This document shows, one piece after another, positions 36,555 to 43,651 of a DNA stretch of 64,000 bases. The stretch comes from Clostridia bacterium. GTDB taxonomy: Bacteria > Bacillota_A > Clostridia > Christensenellales > Aristaeellaceae. Numbering within the stretch: position 1 is the stretch's first letter; every line of letters starts with the position of its first letter. The stretch is from the NCBI GenBank assembly GCA_017509065.1, contig JAFWQM010000217.1, forward strand, positions 123,801 to 187,800, written 5' to 3'. A model generated the notes under the pieces. That model was given only the letters and a program-made list of their open reading frames with translations, was not told where the DNA came from and did no database searches. Made by a program: the position numbers and the translations under genes.

Positions 36555-37395
36555 CATCATCGCCCTCGTGCGGGACACGCTGGTGCAAGCGGGCTCCACT
36601 TTCCGGGAAGATAAAAAAGAAGCTTACCGCCGCGCCATCGAAGCCGAGACCAACGAGAAAGCTAAATGGGTGCTTCAGACCTTGCTGGAAAACGCGGAAG
36701 CAGCGGAAGCGAACCGCAGCCCGCTGTGCGACGATACAGGCATCCCCCATCTCGTGCTGGAAGTCGGCCCAGACTGCGCCGTGACAGGGCGGATGCTGGA
36801 CGAGATCAGGGAAGGCATCAGGCAGGGCCTTCGCAAGCTCCCCGGGCGTCCCATGGGCATCATGGGCGACGACAGCCACAGGATCGACCAGAGCGGCGGC
36901 CTGAACCCCGACAGCGCCGGCGTGGAACCCGCGCCTATCCTGCTGCGGCAATGCGAGGAAAACGTGATCCGGCTTCATATCCTGATGTTCGGCGGCGGGC
37001 CGGCCATCCGGGCTAAAACATATCGCGTTTTTCATAAGCATAACACCCAGGTGGTGCTGGATGAAATCGTGAGCTGGGCAAAAGAAAGCGTATCGCAGCT
37101 TGGCTGTTCGCCCTGTACCTTAGCTGTGGGCGTAGGCCGCTCCCATTTTGAGGCGGCCAGCATGATGCTCCAGGCGCAGGCGGACGGAAGGTACGACGTT
37201 CAGAGCGAAATGGAACGGGAGATCACCCGCCGCGTCAATGAAGCGAATATCGGGCCGCTCGGCCTGGGCGGCAGCACATCCGTCATCGCCACATTCATGA
37301 AGGTCGGGCCTCAGCGTGCCAGCGGTGTGCGTATCGTCTGCGTGCGGCCCACCTGCTGCTTTGAGCCGAGAATCGCCACAGTGGAACTGCAATAA
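36544..37395 (+). CDS. Class I fumarase/tartrate dehydratase-like hydro-lyase, alpha subunit
   Basis: A 283-residue iron-sulfur subunit. The three probable 4Fe-4S ligands are Cys62 (LCDDTG), Cys188 (LGCSPCTLAVGVG) and Cys271 or 272 (VRPTCCFEP). The usual KGGGSEN substrate loop is FGGGPAIRAKTY here, suggesting a substrate other than fumarate. Such enzymes hydrate or dehydrate fumarate, mesaconate, tartrate and similar diacids. ATG at 36544 has GGGAGGA upstream. Last gene of the operon, followed by a clear terminator. Confidence 0.82.
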   Translation: MKNDIIALVRDTLVQAGSTFREDKKEAYRRAIEAETNEKAKWVLQTLLENAEAAEANRSPLCDDTGIPHLVLEVGPDCAVTGRMLDEIREGIRQGLRKLPGRPMGIMGDDSHRIDQSGGLNPDSAGVEPAPILLRQCEENVIRLHILMFGGGPAIRAKTYRVFHKHNTQVVLDEIVSWAKESVSQLGCSPCTLAVGVGRSHFEAASMMLQAQADGRYDVQSEMEREITRRVNEANIGPLGLGGSTSVIATFMKVGPQRASGVRIVCVRPTCCFEPRIATVELQ

Positions 37396-37404
37396 AGTAT
37401 TCAG

Positions 37405-37435
37405 CCGGGAAAGCGCATCTTTCCCGGATTTTTTT
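37405..37435 (+). terminator. Terminator of the six-gene operon
   Basis: A 9-bp perfect stem CCGGGAAAG (37405-37413) / CTTTCCCGG (37419-37427) with a 5-nt loop, then T7. Confidence 0.9.
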
Positions 37436-37456
37436 ATTTTCCATTCTGTTTTCTGC

Positions 37457-37485
37457 TTGCCAAACACACGTTTGCATGATATAAT
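37457..37485 (+). promoter_or_regulatory. lexA promoter with embedded SOS box
   Basis: TTGCCA (37457-37462) and TATAAT (37480-37485), 17-bp spacer, extended TGA. The palindrome CAAACACACGTTTG (37461-37474) fits the Firmicutes LexA box CGAACRNRYGTTYG with one change and lies across the -35 end and spacer, so LexA would repress its own gene. Confidence 0.8.
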
Positions 37486-37560
37486 AAAAATGATCCATTT
37501 CTGTGGTCTTCCACACAAAAGGCATCAAAGTGATGATAAAAGAACGGACGGTGCGTTTCC

Positions 37561-38187
37561 ATGCCCAGACGGCCCAACGGCGACACCCAGCAGCGGATTT
37601 TGGAATACATCGAGGGATACATTGAAGAGAACGGTTATCCCCCGTCTGTGCGTGAAATCGGCCAGGCGGTTGATTTAAAGTCGACCTCCACGGTGCACGG
37701 CCACCTGAACCGGCTGGAAAAAAAGGGCCTGCTGCACCGCAAAGCCATGAAGCCCCGCACTATCGACGTGACGCGGGATGACAAGCCGCAGATGCTGAAG
37801 GTGCCCATGCTCGGGCGCGTGGCAGCGGGCGTGCCCATCCTGGCGGAGGAAAACGCGGAAGGATACATGCAGCTTCCCGACAGTATGGTGGGTCAGGGCG
37901 AGCATTTTATCCTGGAAATCCGCGGAGACAGCATGATCACCGCCGGAATCATGAACGGCGATTTCGTTGTGGTGAAGAAGCAACCAACCGCGAAAAACGG
38001 CGAGATCGTGATCGCTATGATCGACGACGACGCCACCTGCAAGCGCTACTTCAAGGAACCGGACAGGATCCGCCTGCAGCCGGAGAATCCCCGGATGCGG
38101 CCCATCTATGTCCGCTCCGTCACCATCCTGGGCCTGGTCGTGGCGGTGTACCGGGTATACAACGGGAATTATAAACTGACGAGATAA
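37561..38187 (+). CDS. lexA: LexA repressor
   Basis: A 208-residue SOS repressor. Winged helix ~1-70 (QQRILEYIEGYIEENGYPPSVREIG... TSTVHGHLNRLEKKGLL), autocleavage site Ala89-Gly90 (RVAAGVP), and the catalytic pair Ser124 (RGDSM) and Lys161 (DDDATCKRYF). Activated RecA triggers self-cleavage upon DNA damage. The SOS box in its promoter supports autoregulation. It is convergent with the amidohydrolase gene, with only 7 nt between stop codons. Confidence 0.96.
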   Translation: MPRRPNGDTQQRILEYIEGYIEENGYPPSVREIGQAVDLKSTSTVHGHLNRLEKKGLLHRKAMKPRTIDVTRDDKPQMLKVPMLGRVAAGVPILAEENAEGYMQLPDSMVGQGEHFILEIRGDSMITAGIMNGDFVVVKKQPTAKNGEIVIAMIDDDATCKRYFKEPDRIRLQPENPRMRPIYVRSVTILGLVVAVYRVYNGNYKLTR

Positions 38188-38194
38188 TCTCCAC

Positions 38195-39058
38195 TCAAAT
38201 CACGAGCGCCGGTTTCAGGAGCGCTTCGGCATTCGCTCCGAGAATTTCTTCCTTTTCTGTTTCCGTCAGTGGAAGAGCCCTGATCTTTTCCACTTCCTGT
38301 TTTGGGTCAGCCCAGGGGCTGTCCGTTCCGAACAGCACGCGGTCAGCGCCGAACGCTTGGACAATTTCGCAGAAGGCGTCACGGTCCATCAGGTTCAGAT
38401 TCTCTTCGCTCCACGAATGCTGATCCAGGGCGGGAACGATCCTGCCCAGGGAAAAGGCGGTGTCCACATAAATCCCCGTTTCGGGCAGGATTTTCGCCGC
38501 GTTTTTCCAGCAGCCCCAGCCGCCCATATGCGCGGCGATCAGTTTCATCGGACCAACCGCGTCAAGAGCGCGCCGGATCTTTTCGGGCAAAGCCTCCGTT
38601 GCGCCGGGAAGGCCGATGTCTCTGCCGCTGTGAATGAGGACGATCAGCCCCAGTTCTTTGCATTTCCTCAGGACCGCGACAGCGCGGCAATCATCTATCG
38701 CAATGCCTTCATACGGCGGATGCAGTTTGATTCCAGGGACGCCCGCTTCTTTGATTCTTTCCAGTTCCCGCTTCCAGCCGCTGTATGCCGGGTGCATGGC
38801 CCCGAATGAAAGCGCGCCTCTCCCCCAGCCGTCTCGGTTCGCTTTGATAACGGCGTCGTTCATATGCTCCACTTTATCGGGGTTGGTCGCCACGGGCTGG
38901 ACGACGGCCAGATCAACGCGCGCCTGTTTTTCGTGCGCAAGCAGGTCCGCTTCCGTACCGTCCGAATACAGGGCGATATGGCTGTTTTGCTGCAGCTGCC
39001 GCACTGCCCTCTGCGCAATCGATTCAGGAAACACATGGGTATGGATATCGATGATCAA
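38195..39058 (-). CDS. Amidohydrolase-family (amidohydrolase 2) protein
   Basis: A 287-residue TIM-barrel metal hydrolase. The N-terminal metal motif IIDIHTHVFP, then GIKLHPPYEG, LIVLIHSGRD, LIAAHMGGWG and FGTDSPWADP (catalytic Asp) follow the amidohydrolase 2 pattern, which includes decarboxylases and lactonases. The substrate is unknown. The TTG at 39056-39058 is the likely start because GGGAGGG lies just upstream and the longer frame runs into the rnpB gene. It starts right behind the rnpB terminator. Confidence 0.82.
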   Translation of the reverse strand: MIIDIHTHVFPESIAQRAVRQLQQNSHIALYSDGTEADLLAHEKQARVDLAVVQPVATNPDKVEHMNDAVIKANRDGWGRGALSFGAMHPAYSGWKRELERIKEAGVPGIKLHPPYEGIAIDDCRAVAVLRKCKELGLIVLIHSGRDIGLPGATEALPEKIRRALDAVGPMKLIAAHMGGWGCWKNAAKILPETGIYVDTAFSLGRIVPALDQHSWSEENLNLMDRDAFCEIVQAFGADRVLFGTDSPWADPKQEVEKIRALPLTETEKEEILGANAEALLKPALVI

Positions 39059-39080
39059 GCTTTTTCCCTCCCAAATGCAA

Positions 39081-39114
39081 AAGCCCGAGCGGCCTAAACC
39101 AGTCGGGCTTTTTT
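39081..39114 (-). terminator. Terminator of rnpB (bidirectional shape)
   Basis: AAGCCCGA (39081-39088) and TCGGGCTT (39103-39110) pair. The minus strand continues with TTTTGC, the plus strand with T4-6. Confidence 0.7.
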
Positions 39115-39116
39115 CA

Positions 39117-39460
<344 letters not shown>

Positions 39461-39467
39461 GGTCCAT

Positions 39468-39496
39468 ATTATAACGCGGAACTGTACTTCCGTCAA
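39468..39496 (-). promoter_or_regulatory. Promoter of rnpB
   Basis: Minus-strand TTGACG (39491-39496) and TATAAT (39468-39473), 17-bp spacer. Confidence 0.8.
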
Positions 39497-39551
39497 TGTC
39501 CTGAATTTTGAGAAACGCTAACCTTTTGAAAACTTTTTAACAAATTTCATC

Positions 39552-39580
39552 TTGTATTGTTCCCCATTTATTGGTATAAT
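39552..39580 (+). promoter_or_regulatory. Promoter of the SH3b protein gene
   Basis: TTGTAT (39552-39557) and TATAAT (39575-39580), 17-bp spacer, extended TGG. Confidence 0.7.
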
Positions 39581-39611
39581 TATCAGGCAAGGCACATAAG
39601 GAGGAATGATG

Positions 39612-40247
39612 ATGAACAGGCGTTTTTTCAACATTCTGTTATTCGCGCTTCTCGTGGGATGTATATGCGTATCATCCGCCCTGGCCGAAACGATGTATGT
39701 CAGCACCCAGGAAGGCACCCCCCTGAATGTCCGGGACAAGCCGATCATCAGCGCGAATACGCTGATCGGCAGTCTGCCGAATCATTCCGAGGTTGAGGTG
39801 CTTTCCATCGACTCAAACGGCTGGGCGAAAATCAAGTATCAAACCAGCTCCGGCCGTTACGTCACCGCCTATGTTTCTTCCCGCTATCTGTCCTACGACA
39901 AAGCGGGCCACTACCACAGCAAACAAACCGCGGTGCCCGAGGCGACGGCGGCTCCGAAGCAGGTCACGGATATCTACATTGAAGCGTTGAACGCCGAACT
40001 GAAAACGGTGAAAACGGTAGCCGAGCCTTTCAGTGTTCTGGTGCGTCCCGCCCGGTCCACCGGCAGGGTCAACCTGCGCTGGGCGCCGAGCAACAAAATC
40101 CGTTCGATCATCACTTATCCCGCGAATAAAAAACTGATCGTGATCGCGGAAACCAATGAATGGTATCAGGTCCGCGATCCGGAACTGGGACGGATCGGCT
40201 TCATTTCCAAAAAGATGGTGACTGTATTGCCCAAAAGTGCGGAATAA
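39612..40247 (+). CDS. Secreted protein with two SH3b domains
   Basis: A 211-residue exported protein. Signal peptide RRFFNILLFALLVGCICVSSALA, first bacterial SH3 domain ~27-90 (TPLNVRDKPIISANTLIGSL... GWAKIKY), a short linker rich in Ala/Pro/Thr, and a second divergent SH3b ~135-205 (GRVNLRWAPSNKIRSIITYP... EWYQVRD). SH3b domains bind peptidoglycan or peptides at the cell wall. Three consecutive ATGs occur (39606, 39609, 39612); the last is at the best distance from AAGGAGG. Confidence 0.85.
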   Translation: MNRRFFNILLFALLVGCICVSSALAETMYVSTQEGTPLNVRDKPIISANTLIGSLPNHSEVEVLSIDSNGWAKIKYQTSSGRYVTAYVSSRYLSYDKAGHYHSKQTAVPEATAAPKQVTDIYIEALNAELKTVKTVAEPFSVLVRPARSTGRVNLRWAPSNKIRSIITYPANKKLIVIAETNEWYQVRDPELGRIGFISKKMVTVLPKSAE

Positions 40248-40263
40248 TCCTATTGACCCGATA

Positions 40264-40291
40264 ACAGGAGGCGTTTTTGTCTCCTGTTTTT
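40264..40291 (+). terminator. Terminator of the SH3b gene
   Basis: ACAGGAG (40264-40270) pairs with CTCCTGT (40281-40287), followed by a T-rich tail. Confidence 0.75.
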
Positions 40292-40307
40292 CTTTTTGCA
40301 ATATATC

Positions 40308-40336
40308 TTGACATGTGGTTCTCCATCATCTACAAT
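40308..40336 (+). promoter_or_regulatory. Promoter of the phosphodiesterase gene
   Basis: TTGACA (40308-40313) and TACAAT (40331-40336), 17-bp spacer. Confidence 0.75.
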
Positions 40337-40371
40337 ATATAGTGAAAAGTATCCGAAGGAGCGCTGACAAG

Positions 40372-40926
40372 ATGAAATGGATGATCGCCTCCGATATTCA
40401 CGGATCGGCTTTGTTCTGTGAACAGATGCTGGATGCATATAAAAGGGAAAGGGCGGACCGCCTTCTTCTTCTGGGCGACATTCTGTACCATGGCCCGCGG
40501 AATGACCTGCCGGAGGGCTACGCGCCCAAGCAGGTGATCGAAATGCTGAACCCGCTTGGGCAGGACATTCTGTGCGTGCGGGGCAACTGCGACACTGAGG
40601 TTGACCAGATGGTGCTTTCGTTTCCTATCCTGGCAGATTACGCGCTGATGTCCCTGGGTAGGAAATTCATGTTTGTCACGCATGGACACATCTACAACAG
40701 CGCGCATCTGCCGCCGCTGCATCCGGGCGATATCCTGCTTCACGGTCACACTCACGTGCCAGCGTGCGAGGAATGCAGCAGCCACATTTATCTGAACCCC
40801 GGTTCCGTCTCCATCCCCAAGGAAAACACGCCCAGAAGTTATATGACGCTTGACGACTGCCTGTTCCGTTGGAAAACGCTGGAGGGCGAAACATACCGGG
40901 AATACAGTGCCGGTGTAGAATTGTAA
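40372..40926 (+). CDS. yfcE: YfcE-family metallophosphoesterase
   Basis: A 184-residue phosphodiesterase of the YfcE/MJ0936 type. Metal-binding motifs in order: SDIHGS (~7-12), LLGDILYHGP (~39-48), RGNCD (~78-82), THGH and LHGHTH (~107-136). The ATG at 40372 is chosen because AAGGAG lies 10 nt upstream and it gives the family N-terminus MKWMIASDIHG. The natural substrate is unknown for most members. Confidence 0.88.
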   Translation: MKWMIASDIHGSALFCEQMLDAYKRERADRLLLLGDILYHGPRNDLPEGYAPKQVIEMLNPLGQDILCVRGNCDTEVDQMVLSFPILADYALMSLGRKFMFVTHGHIYNSAHLPPLHPGDILLHGHTHVPACEECSSHIYLNPGSVSIPKENTPRSYMTLDDCLFRWKTLEGETYREYSAGVEL

Positions 40927-41000
40927 AAAACTGTGAAGCCGCATGAATTTCCATTTCCGGTCCGTTCTATGGATGATTTTTCCGAAGGAGGCGAGATGAA

Positions 41001-41741
41001 ATGATTCGTATGAAAATATTCGTCCGGCAGATCCTGCCCTTCGCTCTGGCTCTTATATTGCTTTTCTCCTGTGTTCCCGCGCGAGCGGAAACCTACGCGG
41101 CCGGCACCACCCTGCTCAGCAGCCTTTCGCATAACTGCCCCAACACCGGCGTGATGCTGCCTGAAACGTTCAGCCCCTATCAGACCACGTATCTGCTCAC
41201 GGTGGCAAGCTGGGTCTCCCGACCCACGTTCACTCCCGTGGCCATGGACCCGAACGCTTCCATCTATGTGAACGGCCAATATGTGCGCAGCGGCGAAACG
41301 AGCCAGGTCATCCCCATGACCGACAAGCCCCAGGCGGTGACCATCCAGGTGAGCAACGGCGGAGCCTCCACCGTGTACACCGTTTATCTCCAGCGCCGCC
41401 CCAGCGAACGCCGCACCCGCGTTTCGGCAGGGTACATCCAGAACATCTACCTGAAGGGCACCACCTGGCGCATCGACGCCGACCTGGTGACCATCAAATA
41501 CAGCGGGGACGATTACATGAGCGGCAACCTGTCCACCTTTACGAACAACAGCGTAGAGCATTATGACTACGAAGTGGACCCCCACTGCATTTTCTACTAC
41601 GGCGTAAAGTCCAACTGCTACCGCGCCAATAATATCATGACCTTCATGAATACCTATCTGCAGTACGGCAGCTCGCTGTACACGATCGTTTATATCGAGG
41701 ATAAGATCGTGGCGGTTTTCCCGTACGGCGCGGATTTTTGA
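41001..41741 (+). CDS. Secreted protein with a cadherin-like beta-sandwich domain
   Basis: A 246-residue exported protein. Signal peptide (FVRQILPFALALILLFSCVPARA) and one cadherin-like beta-sandwich domain (~30-130: LLSSLSHNCPN... SPYQTTYLLTV... VNGQYVRSGETSQVIPM... YTVYLQRR). The last ~110 residues have no match I know. ATG at 41001 follows AAGGAGG at 9 nt; a second ATG at 41010 is possible. Likely cell-surface adhesion or structural role, by inference. Confidence 0.75.
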   Translation: MIRMKIFVRQILPFALALILLFSCVPARAETYAAGTTLLSSLSHNCPNTGVMLPETFSPYQTTYLLTVASWVSRPTFTPVAMDPNASIYVNGQYVRSGETSQVIPMTDKPQAVTIQVSNGGASTVYTVYLQRRPSERRTRVSAGYIQNIYLKGTTWRIDADLVTIKYSGDDYMSGNLSTFTNNSVEHYDYEVDPHCIFYYGVKSNCYRANNIMTFMNTYLQYGSSLYTIVYIEDKIVAVFPYGADF

Positions 41742-41759
41742 CGGACAGGTTTTTTATCG

Positions 41760-41807
41760 CAGAGCGTTTCCTCGCTTCAACGCGCTTATGGAACGCTCTG
41801 TTTTTTT
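41760..41807 (+). terminator. Terminator of the cadherin-like gene
   Basis: CAGAGCGTT pairs with AACGCTCTG (41792-41800), followed by T7. Confidence 0.8.
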
Positions 41808-41837
41808 GCGATTTCCGCTTTCAAGCGTACTTTTTCC

Positions 41838-41866
41838 TTGTAAAAAGCTTTACTCTGTAGTATACT
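41838..41866 (+). promoter_or_regulatory. Promoter upstream of the Ig-repeat gene
   Basis: TTGTAA (41838-41843) and TATACT (41861-41866), 17-bp spacer. Predicted transcripts have a leader of ~235 nt that contains the 38-codon ORF at 41993. With the preceding terminator these fill the 41742-42108 gap. Confidence 0.55.
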
Positions 41867-41992
41867 GTTCATGAAGGGCAAACACGCAGCCGATCAATGC
41901 TTTGACCGCATGTCCCGCAACGCAAAACATAATCCCAGGTTTCTATATTCAGCCAACCTCGCAGGCTTCGCCTGGAAAAAAGGAGGATGATC

Positions 41993-42109
41993 GTGAAAAG
42001 CCGGCAGAACAGCAGAATAATAGACTGCGCTTTTGTTCCGCTGTCCGCTGGGAAAAGAACACGCCTTCGTTCACATGACCATGAATTACGCACGAGGAGG
42101 AACGCATAA
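41993..42109 (+). CDS. Possible short ORF (38 residues) coupled to the Ig-repeat gene
   Basis: The GTG at 41993 has AAGGAGG (41979-41985) 7 nt upstream. The frame ends at TAA 42107-42109, overlapping the ATG of the next gene (TAATG). The product begins MKSRQNSRIIDCAFV and ends with an Arg-rich tail, with no signal peptide or known domain. It could be a translated leader that couples or regulates the downstream gene, or chance. Confidence 0.35.
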   Translation: MKSRQNSRIIDCAFVPLSAGKRTRLRSHDHELRTRRNA

Positions 42110-43554
42110 TGAAACGAATCATGATTCGATTGGCCTGTATCGCCCTGATACTGTCCTTCTGCGCGATACCGTTTATCGCGCATGCGGTTGACCGCCCCTA
42201 TTTCAAGTTTTCAAAAACCACCGTGGCCGTTGGCGACACCGTGTCATGGCAGATCATATTCACCGGATCATCCAACTGGGGCGTAACGTTCGGCGGTATT
42301 TCCTGCGAAGAAGCTGATTATGATGAGCTGTTTCAGGAAAGCTCCGGAACAGTAACCTTTACTGAGCCGGGAGTCTATTCGTTCGACGCGGCCATAGAAT
42401 ATGAAGTGGGCAACGATGAAGGCTTTGATGGCGCAAGCTGTCCCACCGCATATGTAACGGTTGTTAAGAAGGTCGCCATCAAAACGCAGCCCAAGAGCGT
42501 AAGCGTTGCGGAGGGCAAGACCGCCACCTTCAAGGTGGTCGCGGTCAACGCGACCAAGTATCAGTGGCATTACCAGAAGCCGGGAGACGCCACCTGGTAC
42601 GCTGTGAGCAACAATGGGACATCGGCTACTTACTCCCTAACCACAGCGGCGCGGCACAACGGCTATAAGTATAAGGTCAAAGTATCCAATGCCGCGGGAT
42701 ATGTCTGGTCGAATATCGTCACGCTGACCGTGGTTTCCAAACCCGTCATCACCACGCAGCCGGTCAATAAAAAAGTAAATGAAGGAGCGACAGCCACGTT
42801 CAAGGTGGTCGCCAGCGGCAGCGGACTGAGCTATCAATGGCATTACCAGAAGCCGGGAGACGCCACCTGGTATGCCGTGAGCAACAATGGCACGTCGGCT
42901 ACTTACTCCCTGACCACAGCGGCGCGCCACAACGGCTATAAGTATAAGGTCAAAGTATCCAACTCTGCGGGATATGTCTGGTCGAATATCGTCACGCTGA
43001 CCGTGGTTTCCAAGCCCGTTATCACCACGCAGCCGGTCAATAAGAAAGTAAATGAAGGAGCAACAGCCACGTTCAAGGTGGTCGCCGGCGGCAGTGGACT
43101 GAGCTATCAATGGCATTACCAGAAGCCGGGAGACGCCAACTGGTACGCCGTGAGCAACAATGGCACGTCGGCTACTTACTCCCTGACCACAGCGGCGCGC
43201 CACAACGGATATAAGTATAAGGTTAAAGTATCCAACAGCGCTGGATATGTCTGGTCGAACGTCGTCACGCTGACCGTTGTCTGCAAGCCCGTCATCACGA
43301 GCCAGCCCTCCAGCGTAACCGTGGCAGCTGGTAAGACGGCCACGTTCAAAGTGACTGCTACCGGAGCGACCAGTTATCAGTGGTATTACCAGAAACCCGG
43401 CGAATCCACGTGGAACGCTGTGGCAAATAACGGCACGTCGGCCACCTACTCCCTGACCACGGCAGCGCGTCACAACGGATACAAATACAAGTGCGAAGTG
43501 AAAAACGCAGCCGGAAGCGTGTTTTCCTCCGTCGTCACGCTGCATGTAACGTAA
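42109..43554 (+). CDS. Secreted protein with four tandem Ig-like domains
   Basis: A 481-residue exported protein. Signal peptide ~1-26 (MIRLACIALILSFCAIPFIAHA), an N-terminal unrecognised domain (~27-120), then four Ig-like repeats of ~90 residues. Each has QP.....EG.TATFKV, YQWHYQKPGDATWY and TAARHNGYKYKVKVSN. Repeats 1-3 are nearly identical and their DNA repeats with an exact 273-bp period; the fourth diverges more. GAGGAGG precedes ATG 42109. No cell-wall anchor is visible. Likely surface or matrix protein. Confidence 0.8.
   Translation: MKRIMIRLACIALILSFCAIPFIAHAVDRPYFKFSKTTVAVGDTVSWQIIFTGSSNWGVTFGGISCEEADYDELFQESSGTVTFTEPGVYSFDAAIEYEVGNDEGFDGASCPTAYVTVVKKVAIKTQPKSVSVAEGKTATFKVVAVNATKYQWHYQKPGDATWYAVSNNGTSATYSLTTAARHNGYKYKVKVSNAAGYVWSNIVTLTVVSKPVITTQPVNKKVNEGATATFKVVASGSGLSYQWHYQKPGDATWYAVSNNGTSATYSLTTAARHNGYKYKVKVSNSAGYVWSNIVTLTVVSKPVITTQPVNKKVNEGATATFKVVAGGSGLSYQWHYQKPGDANWYAVSNNGTSATYSLTTAARHNGYKYKVKVSNSAGYVWSNVVTLTVVCKPVITSQPSSVTVAAGKTATFKVTATGATSYQWYYQKPGESTWNAVANNGTSATYSLTTAARHNGYKYKCEVKNAAGSVFSSVVTLHVT
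42530..43300 (+). repeat. Tandem 273-bp DNA repeats within the Ig-repeat gene
   Basis: The segment GGCTATAAGTATAAGGT recurs at 42661, 42934 and (with one change) 43207, a constant 273-bp (91-codon) period. Near-identity across the units, including silent positions, suggests recent duplication or gene conversion. Confidence 0.85.
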
Positions 43555-43596
43555 CGGAAGACATTCTGTTTTGTGTTCGATAGTAGCGTGCGGAAA

Positions 43597-43638
43597 AACC
43601 CGGAATGCTCTTTTGAGGAGAGCGTTCCGGGTTTGTTT
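43597..43638. terminator. Bidirectional terminator between the Ig-repeat gene and parC
   Basis: A ~15-bp near-perfect stem (AACCCGGAATGCTCT with AGAGCGTTCCGGGTT) followed by TTGTTTT on the plus strand. Confidence 0.8.
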
Positions 43639-43651
43639 TCTATCAGTCGTT

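Noticed and set aside
41871..41990. 39-codon ATG frame in the leader of the Ig-repeat gene
   Set aside because: The ATG lies at or before the predicted transcription start and has no ribosome site; only the GTG frame at 41993 was kept as a candidate.
42530..43300. Regular 273-bp repeat as a possible CRISPR-like or satellite array
   Set aside because: The repeats are in frame and encode Ig-like domains; no spacers.
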